The notes: generated by a model not told the origin, from the sequence alone. Shown: positions 26,859 to 39,850, numbered from the stretch's first letter. The stretch is 64,000 bases of DNA from Citricoccus sp. K5 (GCF_902506195.1 NZ_LR732817.1:3067407-3131406), one strand, 5' to 3'. Program-made: numbers and translations.

Positions 26859-26931
26859 TGGAGGCAAGGGGACTCGAACCCCTAACCCCCTGCTTGCAAA
26901 GCAGGTGCGCTACCAATTGCGCCATGCCCCC
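26859..26931 (-). tRNA. tRNA-Ala(TGC)
   Basis: Seventy-three bases with acceptor stem GGGGGCA/TGCCTCC, D-arm GGCGCAATTGGTAGCGC, anticodon stem CTGCT/AGCAG enclosing TTGCA (anticodon TGC) and a T-arm with GGTTCGAGTCC. The discriminator is A. Confidence 0.95.
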
Positions 26932-26940
26932 GAGGGGTGT

Positions 26941-27108
26941 TCAGTTATGTGCATCCGGTTGATTCTCACGCGGATCTCCGGGGCTGTTCAGAGAATCCGT
27001 GGCCGAACTCCAGACCTGCTTGCCGCGTTCGTTCTCCCGCCAGAAGCGGATCCCGAGCACTGCGGCCACGCCAGCTGCCAGGGCAGCCAGTCGAACTACC
27101 GGCTTCAT
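26941..27108 (-). CDS. DLW-39 family small protein
   Basis: A 55-residue protein below usual gene-calling cut-offs. It opens with a short basic start and a hydrophobic helix (MKPVVRLAALAAGVAAVLGI). A basic patch RFWREN and the core ERGKQVWSSATDSLNS follow; this core corresponds to the conserved segment of the actinobacterial DLW-39 family. Members of that family lie beside tRNA-Ile/tRNA-Ala near gyrA, exactly as here. AAGG stands nine bases before the ATG. Function is unknown; the helix suggests a membrane anchor. Confidence 0.72.
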   Translation of the reverse strand: MKPVVRLAALAAGVAAVLGIRFWRENERGKQVWSSATDSLNSPGDPRENQPDAHN

Positions 27109-27152
27109 GGTGCCGCCTTCCCCGGCCTACGGCCGGATGGGGACTGCGTGGG

Positions 27153-27226
27153 TGGGCGTACCAAGACTTGAACTTGGGACCTCTTCGTTATCAGCGAAGC
27201 GCTCTAACCGCCTGAGCTATACGCCC
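27153..27226 (-). tRNA. tRNA-Ile(GAT)
   Basis: Seventy-four bases with acceptor stem GGGCGTA/TACGCCC, D-arm GCTCAGGCGGTTAGAGC, anticodon stem CTTCG/CGAAG enclosing CTGATAA (anticodon GAT), and a T-arm with GTTCAAGTC. The discriminator is A. Confidence 0.95.
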
Positions 27227-27397
27227 TCACGTTTCGAAAGACCGAACCAAATCGTGTCTCCGGAACGAGAATCAACATTACCCCAGCGGGGCTGACCGTC
27301 AAAATCGATGAATGATCCCGTCGAGCCTCTCGCTGTGCGGGCGGAGATCAGAGGTGCTTACCCCTCATCTCGGCCCGCGCAGCGAACGCTGTGGTGT

Positions 27398-27990
27398 TCA
27401 GTCATCGGTCAGGGTGACCCCGATCCCGCCGACGAGGGTCGCGGAGATGTTGTACAGCACGGCCGCGAGCATGCTCAAGGCCGTCAGCAGCACCACATTG
27501 ACCACCGCGATGATCGTCGCGAAGGAGGCGACCTGGCCCAGCGAGATCAGTTGCTGCACCGTGAACGATCCTCCCTCTGAGCCCAGGACCTGGGCCAGCA
27601 GGTCGTTGACCTGGTCGAAGATGCCGGTTAGGTCCATGACGGTCCACAGCACCACGGCTCCGACAACGGTGACGATGCCCAAGGCCACCGACAGGAGGAA
27701 GGCCATCTTCAGCACCGACCAGGGATCGACCTTGGAGACGAGCAGCCGGGCTTTGCGGACCTTGGCCTTGGGCGCCGGACGCACCAAGCCCTGGGCGGCG
27801 GGCCGCTGCGCGGGGCGCTTCTGTCCGGATCCCGCGGATCCTGTGGGACGGGCATTCTGCGGACGCTGGCCGGGCTGACGGGAACCTTGCGCCGAGGGTC
27901 GCTGCTGCGTCCCTCGAGGTGTGACTCCCCTGTCCGACGAACCGCCGGCCGGGCGTTGGCCTGCAGGCCGGGGCGTTCCGGATGTGCTCA

Positions 27991-27991
<1 letters not shown>
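27398..27991 (-). CDS. DUF3566 domain membrane protein
   Basis: Actinobacterial membrane protein found next to gyrA; its mycobacterial relative is Rv0007. The first ~75 residues are a Pro/Gln/Arg-rich disordered region. The DUF3566 domain follows: KARLLVSKVDPWSVLKMAFLLSVALGIV, a first helix, the extracytoplasmic TGIFDQVNDLLAQV segment, and a second helix (AVVNVVLLTALSMLAAVLYNISATLVGGI). GTG at 27991 overlaps the last base of the gyrA stop, so translation is coupled. The family may be involved in envelope or septal organisation, but no function is established here. Confidence 0.92.
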
Positions 27992-30729
<2,738 letters not shown>

Positions 30730-30859
30730 GCGCGGTGTCCTCGGGTCTCAAAGTGTGGGGGCCGGCACCACGGCCCGGGCGCCGATCACTCGGTGCCGCC
30801 GGGCCGTGGCCGTTTCCGGCCGGGGTGGATAGCGGAGGGGATCAGAAGCCTCAGAAGGC

Positions 30860-33070
30860 TCAGATATCCAAGAAGCGGACGTCCTTGGCGTTCTGCTGGA
30901 TGAAGGAACGGCGTGATTCGACGTCCTCTCCCATCAGCATGGAGAAGATCTCGTCCGCCGCGGCCGCGTCGTCCATGGTGACCTGCAGCAGGGTGCGGTG
31001 CTCCGGGTCCATGGTGGTGTCCCACAGCTCCTTGAAGTCCATCTCACCCAGGCCCTTGTAGCGCTGGATGCCGTTGTCCTTCGGGTAGCGCCAGCCCCTG
31101 GCCAGACCCGCGGCCACCGCCTGGTCCCGCTCCTCGTCGGAGAAGACGTAGTCGTGCGGCGCGTTGGACCACTTCACCCGGTACAGCGGGGGTTGCGCCA
31201 GGAACACGAATCCGTGCTCGATCAGCGGCCGCATGTAGCGGAACAGCACCGTCAGCAGCAGCGTGGTGATGTGCTGGCCGTCCACATCGGCATCCGCCAT
31301 CAGCACGATCTTGTGGTACCGCAGCTTCGTGATGTCGAATTCCTCACCGATACCGGTGCCGAAGGCGGTGATCATCGACTGGATCTCGGCATTGGACAGC
31401 GCCCGGTCCAGGCGGGCCCGCTCCACGTTCAGGATCTTGCCACGGAGCGGGAGGATGGCCTGGGTGCCGGGGTTGCGGCCCTGCTTGGCCGAGCCGCCGG
31501 CGGAGTCACCCTCCACGATGTAGACCTCGCACTCGACCGGGTTCTTCGAGGAGCAGTCGGCGAGTTTACCGGGCATGCCGAAGGACTCCAGCGGTGACTT
31601 GCGGCGAGCGTTGTCCCTGGCCTTGCGCGCGGCCATCCGCGCCTGAGAGGCCAGCTGGGCCTTGCGGATGATGTCCTTGGCCGGGCCGGGGTTGCGTTCC
31701 AGCCAGTCACCGAGCTGGTCGGAGACGATCTTCTGGATGAAGCCCTTGGCCTCGGAGTTGCCGAGCTTGGTCTTGGTCTGGCCCTCGAACTGCGGTTCGG
31801 AGAGCTTGATGGACAGCACGGCGGTCAGCCCCTCGCGGACGTCATCACCCGAGAGGTTCTCGTCCTTGGCCCTCAGGATCTCCTTCTCCCGCGCATAGCG
31901 GTTGACCAGGGAGGTCAGAGCCGCACGGAACCCTTCTTCGTGACTACCCCCCTCGTGCGTGTTGATGGTGTTGGCGTAGGTGTGCACGGACTCGGAGTAG
32001 GCCGTGGTCCACTGCATGGCCACCTCGGCGGCCATCTTGCGGTCGGTGTCCTCCGTCTCGAAGGCGATGACGTCCTCGTGGACCATCTCGACCTTCTTGT
32101 TCGAGTTCAGGTGCTGGACGTAGTCCAGCAGCCCGTTGTCGTACTTGTAGTCGACCATCCGCTTCTTCGCGCTGGCCAGATCCTCGCCGATGGTGTCCGG
32201 CTGGGCTTCGCTCTCGGTCTGGCGGTCCGCTTCGGTGCCCGGAATGCCGTCGCCGTCGGTGTCTCCGGCGATCTCGTCCTGCTGGATCTCGTTCGTCTCG
32301 ATCAACCGCTCATCCGTGAGGGTGATGCGCAGACCCTTGTTGAGGAACGCCATCTGCTGGAACCGGGCGCGCAGGGTCTCGAAGTCGAAATCGACCGTGT
32401 CGAAGATCTCGGGGTCCGGGTAGAACGTCTGGGTGGTGCCCGTCTCGTCCGTCTCCCCGGCCTTGACGAGTTCGCCCTGCGGCACACCGCCATCGGCGAA
32501 GCTCATCTTCCAGAGGCTTCCCTGGCGGCGGATCTCAGTGTCCACGCGGGTGGACAACGCGTTCACCACGGAGATGCCCACACCGTGCAGACCACCGGAG
32601 ACCGCGTAGCCGCCGCCGCCGAACTTGCCGCCGGCATGCAGGATCGTCATGACGACCTCCACGGTGGGCCTGCCCTCGGTGGGGTGCATGTCCACGGGGA
32701 TGCCGCGGCCATTGTCCTCCACGCGCACGCCGCCGTCCGCCTGCAGGGTCACATGGATGGTGTCGCAGTACCCGGCCAGCGCCTCGTCCACGGAGTTGTC
32801 CACGACCTCGGACACCAAGTGGTGCAGACCGCGCGGACCCGTGGAACCGATGTACATGCCGGGGCGTTTGCGGACGGCCTCCAACCCCTCGAGGACCGTG
32901 ATGTCCCCTGCGCCATACTCGTGCTCCACCTTGCGGGTCGCCTCGGTGATCTGCGTCGACTGGGTGGATGCCTCCGAGGCCGCCGCGTCGGTCTCCGCCG
33001 GGGCGGTGGTCTCGACGGTGGGATCCTGCGGGGCGCCGCTCTGATCTGTGCCGTTGTTCTCTTCGGCCAC
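30860..33070 (-). CDS. gyrB: DNA gyrase subunit B
   Basis: ATPase subunit of gyrase. The GHKL ATP site shows [11 protein letters not shown] and EDNGRGIPV, the transducer region [15 protein letters not shown], the TOPRIM domain [14 protein letters not shown] and DADVDGQHI, and the C-terminal RYKGLGEM. Residues ~258-300 form an acidic insertion with [13 protein letters not shown], longer than usual. The start is GTG and the length 736. The 323-base region upstream (33071-33393) has a TAGAAT hexamer at 33179-33184 as a -10 candidate. It is encoded between the DciA-like gene and gyrA. Confidence 0.97.
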   Translation of the reverse strand: MAEENNGTDQSGAPQDPTVETTAPAETDAAASEASTQSTQITEATRKVEHEYGAGDITVLEGLEAVRKRPGMYIGSTGPRGLHHLVSEVVDNSVDEALAGYCDTIHVTLQADGGVRVEDNGRGIPVDMHPTEGRPTVEVVMTILHAGGKFGGGGYAVSGGLHGVGISVVNALSTRVDTEIRRQGSLWKMSFADGGVPQGELVKAGETDETGTTQTFYPDPEIFDTVDFDFETLRARFQQMAFLNKGLRITLTDERLIETNEIQQDEIAGDTDGDGIPGTEADRQTESEAQPDTIGEDLASAKKRMVDYKYDNGLLDYVQHLNSNKKVEMVHEDVIAFETEDTDRKMAAEVAMQWTTAYSESVHTYANTINTHEGGSHEEGFRAALTSLVNRYAREKEILRAKDENLSGDDVREGLTAVLSIKLSEPQFEGQTKTKLGNSEAKGFIQKIVSDQLGDWLERNPGPAKDIIRKAQLASQARMAARKARDNARRKSPLESFGMPGKLADCSSKNPVECEVYIVEGDSAGGSAKQGRNPGTQAILPLRGKILNVERARLDRALSNAEIQSMITAFGTGIGEEFDITKLRYHKIVLMADADVDGQHITTLLLTVLFRYMRPLIEHGFVFLAQPPLYRVKWSNAPHDYVFSDEERDQAVAAGLARGWRYPKDNGIQRYKGLGEMDFKELWDTTMDPEHRTLLQVTMDDAAAADEIFSMLMGEDVESRRSFIQQNAKDVRFLDI

Positions 33071-33393
33071 GGGCGTCTACGGCTCCTCTGTTGGGGTACT
33101 GGGCTTCATATCGCATGTACCAAGGGGTTCTGGCGCCGGGGCGCACGGAAGGTGTCCCTTTCGGCACGATTCCGTCTCATTCTACCCCCGACACGCCGAT
33201 TCGTGCGTCTTCAGGGGGGTGTTCCAGGGATAAAACATGGCCTCTGCGGAACAGAATCGGCGATTCCGACCACCCGGGGTACCCCCTCCCGGTCCCGGTC
33301 CGCCCGACGGGGTTCCAGTTCGCCAAATCGCCGTTGGCGGGTTCCTCGGCGAATGCCGCGCGACCTCTGGAACCCGTGCCGGCACCGATCCGG
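33071..33393 (-). promoter_or_regulatory. gyrB upstream region
   Basis: No gene is seen in these 323 bases. TAGAAT (33184-33179, minus) is the best -10 candidate for gyrB, implying a leader of about 105 bases; no matching -35 is convincing. Confidence 0.35.
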
Positions 33394-33975
33394 TCAGCCG
33401 TAGGTGTCCCGGGGGCCGCGTCCTTTGACCACCCGTGGACCCTTGCGCCACGAGGGAGCGGCTGGGCCTGCCACCCGCAGGCTCGTCACGATCCCAGGAC
33501 CCAGTTCGACCTCGAACCGCTGGAGCAGGGCCGGTGTCAGCAGCTTGAGCTGGGTGGCCCAAGCGGTGGAATCGCAGCGGACGGTCACCACGGCGTTCTC
33601 GAAGCTCTCAGGCCGGCAGTGCAGCCCGATGTCCGCGCCGACGAGTTCGTCCCACCGGGACAGGACGGATCCCACGGCCACGGGCGAGGACCAACCGCGT
33701 TCGGTGACCAACCGGCCGAAGACATCGCCCACCATCCTCGGGTCCCGGGCATCTGGACCCCGACGTCGGCCTGGAACCGTCCCGCTCGCGGCCCCCGATG
33801 CAGGGGTGGTCCCGCGGCCTTTGGCTGCCGGGCGCCGACGTCGGACCTCACCCCGGGATTCCGCGGCCTGACGCACTCGGTTGAGGGCCACGATCGCCGC
33901 ATCAGGATCATCCTCGATCCCGTCCGGGGAGGTTTCCCGCTCCGGTGGGGGCACCGGTTCGTCAGGGCTGCTCAC
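33394..33975 (-). CDS. DUF721 / DciA-like replication protein
   Basis: A 193-residue protein with the DUF721 domain of DciA, the ancestral loader or operator of replicative helicase DnaB in bacteria lacking DnaC. Its N-terminal ~75 residues are charged and Arg/Pro-rich. The domain (~80-175) includes [42 protein letters not shown]-like [17 protein letters not shown] and [18 protein letters not shown] at 33975 overlaps the recF stop by four bases. The recF-DUF721-gyrB order is standard in actinobacteria. Confidence 0.88.
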   Translation of the reverse strand: MSSPDEPVPPPERETSPDGIEDDPDAAIVALNRVRQAAESRGEVRRRRPAAKGRGTTPASGAASGTVPGRRRGPDARDPRMVGDVFGRLVTERGWSSPVAVGSVLSRWDELVGADIGLHCRPESFENAVVTVRCDSTAWATQLKLLTPALLQRFEVELGPGIVTSLRVAGPAAPSWRKGPRVVKGRGPRDTYG

Positions 33976-35171
33976 GGGGCTTCCTCCGGCTCGGGTGCGA
34001 CCGATCCGGAGGATTCGGCCTGGTGGACCACGCTCCCATCGTCCCCCAGAGTGACGTTGATCCTCGGCCCGGCCAGCTCGTCCGGGATGTCTGCGGCGAC
34101 GGCGGCCGTGACCAGCAGTTGTTCCGCGCCGGCGGCCAATTCGGCGAGCCGGCTGCGGCGGGCGGCATCGAGTTCGGCGAAGACATCGTCGAGGATGAGC
34201 ACGGGCCGGGCTTGAGGATCCGGATCGTCCGCCACCAGGATGCGGTAACTGGCCAACTTCAGTGACAGTGCCATGGACCAGGTCTCGCCGTGGGAGGCGA
34301 AGCCCTTCACCGGTGCCGGGCCGAGGGTCAGGGCCAGGTCATCCCGGTGCGGACCGGCCAGGGTGACGCCGCGGTCTCGTTCCTGCCGGTGCCGGGACTC
34401 GAGTTCTGCGAGCAGTGCTTCGTGGAGGGCCTGTTCCTCCGGAATCTCCTGGTGTTGGCCTCCCGCCAGCGGGACCGTGGATTCATAGCTGAACCCGGCC
34501 GTCTTCACGCTCTCGGCAAGAGCGGTGTAGGACTCGGTGAGGGGATGGGCGAGCATCTGCAGCACATGGAGCCGGCCGTTGAGCACGCGGGCACCGGCAC
34601 GGGCGAGGTGTTCGTCCCACACCCCGAGGGTATGCGCGTGTTCCTCAGTCCATCGTCCGGAGTGCTTGGCGTTCTTCAACAGCGCGTTGCGTTGCTTCAG
34701 CACCCGGTCGTAATCGCTGCGGGCATCCCCGAGGGCCGGGCGCAGCTGAACCACGAGATCGTCCAGGAACCGACGCCGAACGGACGGGTCGCCGTTGATC
34801 AGGGCCAGATCCTCCGGAGCGAACAGCACCGACCGCAGCAGTCCGAGGCCCTCCCGGGCCCGTTGTGGGGCACCCCGGTTGACGGCGGCCCGGTTGGATT
34901 TCCCGGGATTGATCTCCAGTTCGAGGGAGATGGCCCGGTCCCCTCGGTGGATGCGACCGCGGATGATCGCTTGCGAGGCGCCGAAGTGCACCAAGGGGGA
35001 ATCAGTGGACACGCGGTGGGAGACCTGGGTGGCCAGGTAGCCCACGGCCTCGACGATATTCGTCTTTCCGGCCCCGTTGGATCCGACCAGCACATTGGGC
35101 CCTGGCACCAGGGAGACATCGGCCTGGTGGTAGGAGCGGTATTGAGTGAGGGAGAGGTGGGAGAGAAACAC
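33972..35171 (-). CDS. recF: DNA replication/repair protein RecF
   Basis: SMC-like ATPase that helps load RecA at gaps and supports replication restart. The 399-residue protein shows Walker A in [16 protein letters not shown], the conserved [10 protein letters not shown] start, the [21 protein letters not shown] segment, the signature region AGPHRDDL and Walker B in [11 protein letters not shown]. The start is GTG at 35171. It lies 38 bases after dnaN and overlaps the DciA-like gene. The gnd gene found between dnaN and recF in some relatives is absent. Confidence 0.96.
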   Translation of the reverse strand: MFLSHLSLTQYRSYHQADVSLVPGPNVLVGSNGAGKTNIVEAVGYLATQVSHRVSTDSPLVHFGASQAIIRGRIHRGDRAISLELEINPGKSNRAAVNRGAPQRAREGLGLLRSVLFAPEDLALINGDPSVRRRFLDDLVVQLRPALGDARSDYDRVLKQRNALLKNAKHSGRWTEEHAHTLGVWDEHLARAGARVLNGRLHVLQMLAHPLTESYTALAESVKTAGFSYESTVPLAGGQHQEIPEEQALHEALLAELESRHRQERDRGVTLAGPHRDDLALTLGPAPVKGFASHGETWSMALSLKLASYRILVADDPDPQARPVLILDDVFAELDAARRSRLAELAAGAEQLLVTAAVAADIPDELAGPRINVTLGDDGSVVHQAESSGSVAPEPEEAP

Positions 35172-35209
35172 GTTTCGGTGTCGGTGACCTGACTGGGCCG
35201 GCAGTCGGG

Positions 35210-36340
35210 TCAGTTGGCCAGACGGACCGGCATGACCAGGTACCGGTAGTCGTCCTGTTCGGGTGAGTCCTGTTCCTGCTGGGCGGTCATCAGGGCAGGC
35301 TTCGGCGCCGTGGTGAAGGAGAAGCGAACGTACGGGGCGTTGATGACGTTGAGTCCCTCGCCCAGGTAGGACGGGTTGAACGCCACGGTGATCTCGTCGC
35401 CGTCGAGGACGGCGTCCAGGGATTCGTTCGCGGAGGCGTCGTCGCCGGCACCGGCGTCCAGGGTGACGTGGCCGTCATTGAACATCATGCGCACGGCGGT
35501 GTTGCGTTCGGCGACGAGGGCTACGCGCCGGACGGCCTCGACGAGCGGACCGGTCGGGACCACGGCGTGGATGGGGCTGGACTCTGGGAAGAGTGCCCGG
35601 ATCTTCGGGTACTCCCCGTCCACCAGCAGGCTTGTGGTGCGTCGTCCTCCGGAGGCGAAGCCCACCAGGTCCGAGGTGGATGACTCCTTCGGCAACCGAA
35701 GCTGCAGATCCCCGCCGCCAGCCAACGATTTGGCGACTTCCGTGAGGGTCTTGGCCTTGACCAACAGTGACGTTGAGATCGAAGGATCGGCAGGGGACCA
35801 GTTGAGTTCCTTCATGGCCAGCCGGTACCGGTCCGTGGCGAGGAAGGTGATGCGGTCCCCCTCGATCTCCAACTTCACGGCGGTGAGGATGGGCAGGGTG
35901 TCGTCCTTGGAAGCCGCCACAGTCACCTGGGCGACCGCGTGGGCGAAGGCGTCCCCATCCACAGTGCCAGCCGACTCGGGCATCTCTGGAAGGGCCGGAT
36001 AGTCCTCGACGGGCATGGTGGCCAAGGCGAAGCGGGAGTTCCGGCAGGTCAGGACCACTTTGGAGCCATCGGTCTCCAGAGTGACGGGCGCCGCCGGAAG
36101 GGAGCGGACGATGTCGTTGAGCAGCCGGCCGGAGACCAGGATCTTGCCGGGCGTCTCGATGTCTGCCTCGATCTCGAGTTGAGCTGAGGTCTCGTAGTCG
36201 AAGCTGGCGATGGAGACCAGGTTGTCTTCGGCGGTGATCAGCAGCCCGGACAGAACCGGTACCGGCGGGCGAGGGGACAGGGAACGTGCGGTCCAGGAGA
36301 CGGCGTCCGTCAGGATGTCTCGCTCAACGGTGAACTTCAC
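35210..36340 (-). CDS. dnaN: DNA polymerase III beta sliding clamp
   Basis: Processivity clamp of the replicative polymerase. The 376-residue protein begins [31 protein letters not shown], typical of actinobacterial DnaN, and contains three clamp domains, including [14 protein letters not shown] and the C-terminal [11 protein letters not shown] at 36340 is chosen because homology begins there and a purine-rich AAAGGCGG lies upstream; the longer frame extends into the origin. It faces away from dnaA's 3' end with oriC between. Confidence 0.97.
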   Translation of the reverse strand: MKFTVERDILTDAVSWTARSLSPRPPVPVLSGLLITAEDNLVSIASFDYETSAQLEIEADIETPGKILVSGRLLNDIVRSLPAAPVTLETDGSKVVLTCRNSRFALATMPVEDYPALPEMPESAGTVDGDAFAHAVAQVTVAASKDDTLPILTAVKLEIEGDRITFLATDRYRLAMKELNWSPADPSISTSLLVKAKTLTEVAKSLAGGGDLQLRLPKESSTSDLVGFASGGRRTTSLLVDGEYPKIRALFPESSPIHAVVPTGPLVEAVRRVALVAERNTAVRMMFNDGHVTLDAGAGDDASANESLDAVLDGDEITVAFNPSYLGEGLNVINAPYVRFSFTTAPKPALMTAQQEQDSPEQDDYRYLVMPVRLAN

Positions 36341-37030
36341 AGAAGTTTCCGCCTTTCTCGTAGACGGCAGGTGATGTTGGTCTTCCTCCGGATACCCCCG
36401 CCGGGCATCCTTTGAATCACACGTCTGAGCCGTGTGCTGTGTCAGCTTACCGTGACTCGCCGAGGGCGCGAATGTTGGCATTTGTGCCGCGGATGTGGTT
36501 GGGCGATGCGGCTCAGGGATGAGGGCCGTCCTCGAAGCGTCCGACGTTTCGACGGATTCGTCAGATCCGGTGAGCGGCGTTCGGCAGGGAGGAGTGGATG
36601 TTCTTGGGATTCATTCTTAACAGGGATTAGTAGTGTTAATAAGTCCTGTGGATACTGTGGATAACCCGATCCGTCGGTGTGGTTCCGGCGTTCCTCCTGT
36701 GGACCCCGCGGTGGACTTCTCTCGTCTGCCCTGTGCACCGTCGGTGCACAACTTTCGAGCGGGGATCTGCGAATTCACAGGGAAGCGTGTAGTTATCCAG
36801 AGACTCGCCCGAACACTCCACTTAAGCATCCACAGGTTTGTCCACAGCTGTGGGTTGTGCTCGGTGAGGGCCTCTATCAACCTGTGGATATCTGTGGACC
36901 ACTGTGGATAAGACGAGGTCTCGAGCGCTCGATCCGGGGTTCTGCCTGTGGAACGACCTTGTCGTTAAGGATCAAGGTTGCCTGGATGAGGGAGGCCAAG
37001 GGCTGGGTCCGGCCGCGACGACCGTTGAGG
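36341..37030. other. oriC: Replication origin oriC between dnaN and dnaA
   Basis: A 690-base gene-free stretch with many DnaA boxes. They are TGTGGATAC (36647), TGTGGATAA (36656), GTTATCCAG (36792), the actinobacterial consensus TTGTCCACA (36838-36846), TGTGGATAT (36882), TGTGGACCA (36893) and TGTGGATAA (36903). An AT-rich segment at about 36603-36645 is the candidate unwinding element. Gene orientation flips around this locus, as expected for bidirectional replication. Confidence 0.92.
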
Positions 37031-38479
37031 TCAGCGGGCGCGCTGCTGCTGCTTGATCCGGTTCGTCAGCTCGGTGACCTGGTTGTAGATCGTCCGGCGT
37101 TCAGCCATCAGCTCTCGGATCTTGCGGTCAGCGTGGATCACCGTGGTGTGGTCCCGCCCGCCAAGCTCCTGACCGATCTTCGGCAGGGACATCTCTGTCA
37201 GCTCACGCAGCAGGTACATGGCGATCTGCCGGGCGGTGACGAGGGTCCTGGTCCGTGACTTGGAGGTCAACTCCTCCATGGTCAGGTTGAAGTACGCGGC
37301 CGTCTCGTTGAGGATCGTCGGCGCGGTGATCTCGTGTGCGTCCTCATGGGTGATGAGATCACGCAGTACCTGCTCTGCCAGCTGGATCCCGACCGGCTGC
37401 TTGTTCAGCGACGCGAAGGCCGTGACGCGAATGAGAGCGCCTTCCAGCTCCCGGATATTGGTGGAGATGTTGGAGCCGATGTACTCGAGGACCTCGGGCG
37501 GGGCCGTCAAACCCTCGGCTTCTGCCTTCTTGCGGAGGATGGCGATGCGCGTCTCCAGGTCCGGCGGCTGGATGTCCGTGATCAGCCCCCACTCGAAGCG
37601 AGAGCGCAGACGTTCTTCGAAGCCGGACAGTTGCTTGGGGGGCAGGTCGGAGGTGATCACGACCTGCTTGTTGTTGTTGTAGAGGGTGTTGAAGGTGTGG
37701 AAGAACTCCTCGATGGTCGCTTCCTTGTCCGCGAGGAACTGGATGTCGTCGATGAGCAGGATGTCCACATTGCGGTACACCTGTTTGAAGCTCGCACCCT
37801 CGTCGTGGCGGATCGAGTTGATGAAGTCGTTGGTGAACTCCTCGGAGTTCACGTACCGGACGCGCAGCCCCGGGTACAGGTGACGGGCATAGTGACCGAT
37901 CGCGTGCAACAGGTGCGTCTTCCCCAGCCCGGACTCGCCGTAGATGAACAGCGGGTTGTAGGCCTTCGCGGGCGCTTCGGCCACGGCGTTCGCGGCGGCA
38001 TGGGCGAAGCGGTTCGAGGAACCGATGACGAAGGTCTCGAAGTGATATCGCGGGTTCAGACGGCTGGTCTCATCCGAGGTCGACGGCGGCGCTGGCGCTG
38101 GCGCCGCTGACCGGACCGGGGCATGGGGGGAGGGGGCCGAGCGGGTGTGCTGGACGTCGCGGACCGGGGGGACCGCGGCTGTCGGGAGCTGGTAGTCCTC
38201 CCCTGTCTGGGCCATCAGGGTCGAGTCAATCGAATACGCGCACAGGATCTCGGTCCTGAACACGTTCCCGAGCGCTTCAGCAAGGGCGTCCTTGAGCTGG
38301 GACTGCAGGACCTCACGGGTCAGTTCATTCGGAACGGCGAGCAACAGGGTCGTACCGATCAGCCCCTGGGGCTGCGCGAGGCCGACATGGCCGAGTTGGC
38401 GAGGTGAGACGCGGTCGTCTTCCTCAAGGGTGCGTACCACCTTGCGCCACGAGCTGCTGACAGCCTCATCTGCAACCAT
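37031..38479 (-). CDS. dnaA: Chromosomal replication initiator DnaA
   Basis: AAA+ initiator that binds DnaA boxes and opens oriC. Domain I is at the N-terminus (SSSWRKVVRTLEEDDRVSP onward), followed by a short Pro/Ala-rich domain II. Domain III has Walker A in GESGLGKTHLLHAIG, Walker B in ILLIDDIQFL and the sensor/arginine-finger region RLRSRFEWGL. Domain IV carries the box-recognition signature GGRDHTTVIHADRKI. At 482 residues it is of normal length. Its promoter overlaps a DnaA-box-like sequence, suggesting autoregulation. Confidence 0.98.
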   Translation of the reverse strand: MVADEAVSSSWRKVVRTLEEDDRVSPRQLGHVGLAQPQGLIGTTLLLAVPNELTREVLQSQLKDALAEALGNVFRTEILCAYSIDSTLMAQTGEDYQLPTAAVPPVRDVQHTRSAPSPHAPVRSAAPAPAPPSTSDETSRLNPRYHFETFVIGSSNRFAHAAANAVAEAPAKAYNPLFIYGESGLGKTHLLHAIGHYARHLYPGLRVRYVNSEEFTNDFINSIRHDEGASFKQVYRNVDILLIDDIQFLADKEATIEEFFHTFNTLYNNNKQVVITSDLPPKQLSGFEERLRSRFEWGLITDIQPPDLETRIAILRKKAEAEGLTAPPEVLEYIGSNISTNIRELEGALIRVTAFASLNKQPVGIQLAEQVLRDLITHEDAHEITAPTILNETAAYFNLTMEELTSKSRTRTLVTARQIAMYLLRELTEMSLPKIGQELGGRDHTTVIHADRKIRELMAERRTIYNQVTELTNRIKQQQRAR

Positions 38480-38512
38480 GGGGGCTGGGGTCCTTCCGTC
38501 GGCGTCGAACCG

Positions 38513-38556
38513 AGTCTAACGGGAATCCACAGAGTTATTCACAGGCAGTGGATAAC
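38513..38556 (-). promoter_or_regulatory. dnaA promoter with overlapping DnaA boxes
   Basis: TAGACT (38518-38513) is a -10 candidate 34 bases before the dnaA ATG. TTATTCACA (38535-38543) covers the -35 position and AGTGGATAA (38548-38556) abuts it. Repression by DnaA itself is the likely reading. Confidence 0.6.
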
Positions 38557-38606
38557 TTCGGCGAGGGTACAGGTCCGGTGCGCGGGTGACCACCGGAGAG
38601 TGCAAT

Positions 38607-38635
38607 TTGACGCTGTAGCCGACCATCCCTAAACT
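38607..38635 (+). promoter_or_regulatory. Strong promoter of the rpmH operon
   Basis: TTGACG (38607-38612), a 17-base spacer and TAAACT (38630-38635) form a near-consensus sigma-70-type promoter. It reads toward rpmH with an untranslated leader of about 200 bases, in which no gene was seen. Confidence 0.8.
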
Positions 38636-38844
38636 TGATTGGTCCCCGCGGGGTTGTTTAGCCGTGCTCTGAACCGACTGGAATTGTCCGGATCGACCTC
38701 AGGGTGCAGCCGACCAGCGGACACCCGAAGGCCCAGGCCTGTTGGATTGGTGTCTTCAGCGGGGAAGTCCTAGTCAGAGCGTCTACCGGTTCTTCCCCCA
38801 GGTACAACGGGTCCGGGCGCATACACACGTTGTGGAGATATCAA

Positions 38845-38982
38845 GTGAGCAAGCGGACTTTTCAGCCGAATACCCGCCGCCGGGCCAAGAAGCACGGTTT
38901 CCGCGCCCGGATGCGTACCCGCGCCGGCCGCGCCATCCTGGCAACCCGCCGTACCAAGGGCCGCACGGAACTGTCCGCCTGA
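38845..38982 (+). CDS. rpmH: 50S ribosomal protein L34
   Basis: Small basic protein of the large ribosomal subunit. The 45-residue sequence ([18 protein letters not shown] ... RKGRxELSA-type ending) is the canonical L34. GTG at 38845 follows GGAG in TGTGGAGATATCAA. It is the first gene of the rpmH-rnpA-yidD-yidC-khpB-rsmG run and is divergent from dnaA, the standard bacterial origin layout. Confidence 0.97.
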   Translation: MSKRTFQPNTRRRAKKHGFRARMRTRAGRAILATRRTKGRTELSA

Positions 38983-39020
38983 TCTGGCCTGAGGCCGATC
39001 AGCAGAGCGGACGACACGGC

Positions 39021-39482
39021 GTGCTGCCCCGCGAGAAACGGGTACGCACCCCCGCGGATTTTTCCCAGACACTGCGTTCCGGCGCCCGAACAGGGCGCCG
39101 GAACGTTGTCGTGTCCGCACACCTTCTCGATCCCACGCTCCCCAGCGAGGCCGATAGCTCGGCCGGACCGGTGCGCGTGGGTTTCGTCGTCTCCAAGGCC
39201 GTCGGCAATGCGGTGGTGCGAAATCGCGTCAAGCGCAGGCTTCGGGCCGCCGTGGCTGATCAACTCAGCGGACCACTGGCGCGACATCCGGGTGCGACGG
39301 TCGTGGTCCGTGCCCTGCCGCCGTCGGGAACGGCCGATTGGGATGAGCTCAAGAAGGACCTGGATTCGGCCCTGGCGGGTGCTCTGCGGAAGGAAACCGG
39401 CCGGCGTCGTCCCGGCGGTCCCGTGTCTCACAGCCGGTCCGCATCACAGGTGCGGAGCCCGGGGACGGAGATGGACGCATGA
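39021..39482 (+). CDS. rnpA: Ribonuclease P protein component
   Basis: Protein subunit that helps RNase P RNA remove tRNA 5' leaders. The 153-residue sequence starts [20 protein letters not shown] and carries the RNase P signature [17 protein letters not shown], with the basic RNR motif. A ~25-residue Arg/Ser/Gly-rich tail follows. GTG at 39021 is used because the conserved region starts there; the ribosome site is weak. It overlaps yidD by four bases. Confidence 0.95.
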   Translation: MLPREKRVRTPADFSQTLRSGARTGRRNVVVSAHLLDPTLPSEADSSAGPVRVGFVVSKAVGNAVVRNRVKRRLRAAVADQLSGPLARHPGATVVVRALPPSGTADWDELKKDLDSALAGALRKETGRRRPGGPVSHSRSASQVRSPGTEMDA

Positions 39483-39844
39483 TCACGCAGTCCCCGTTCA
39501 CCACCCGGCCCGGCGCCGCCGAATGGAACTGGCTTCGCGCCCTACCGTCCACCCTGCTGGCCTGGCTGCTGATGGCCTACCGCGCGGTGATCTCGCCCCT
39601 CTACGGCCAGGTATGCCGCTACTTTCCCTCGTGCTCGGCCTACGCGCTCGAGGCGGTCCACGTCCACGGGGCCGTGAAGGGCTCGTGGCTCTCGGCACGC
39701 CGTCTCGGCAGCTGCCACCCCTGGTCGAAAGGCGGTGTCGACGCGGTCCCACCCGGCAAGAGGATTTGGCCACCGGGCCGCCGACCCAAGATCATTGACC
39801 TAAACCATCCCGTCATCCCCCCGGATCCTCCGGCGGAACAGTAG
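39479..39844 (+). CDS. yidD: Membrane protein insertion efficiency factor YidD
   Basis: Small membrane-associated protein that aids YidC-dependent insertion. Of 121 residues, the core [34 protein letters not shown] is diagnostic, with the conserved cysteines and the following [15 protein letters not shown]. An N-terminal extension of ~25 residues and a Pro-rich tail are added. It overlaps rnpA by four bases and is six bases before yidC, so translation is coupled along the operon. Confidence 0.96.
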   Translation: MITQSPFTTRPGAAEWNWLRALPSTLLAWLLMAYRAVISPLYGQVCRYFPSCSAYALEAVHVHGAVKGSWLSARRLGSCHPWSKGGVDAVPPGKRIWPPGRRPKIIDLNHPVIPPDPPAEQ

Positions 39845-39850
39845 GAGATC

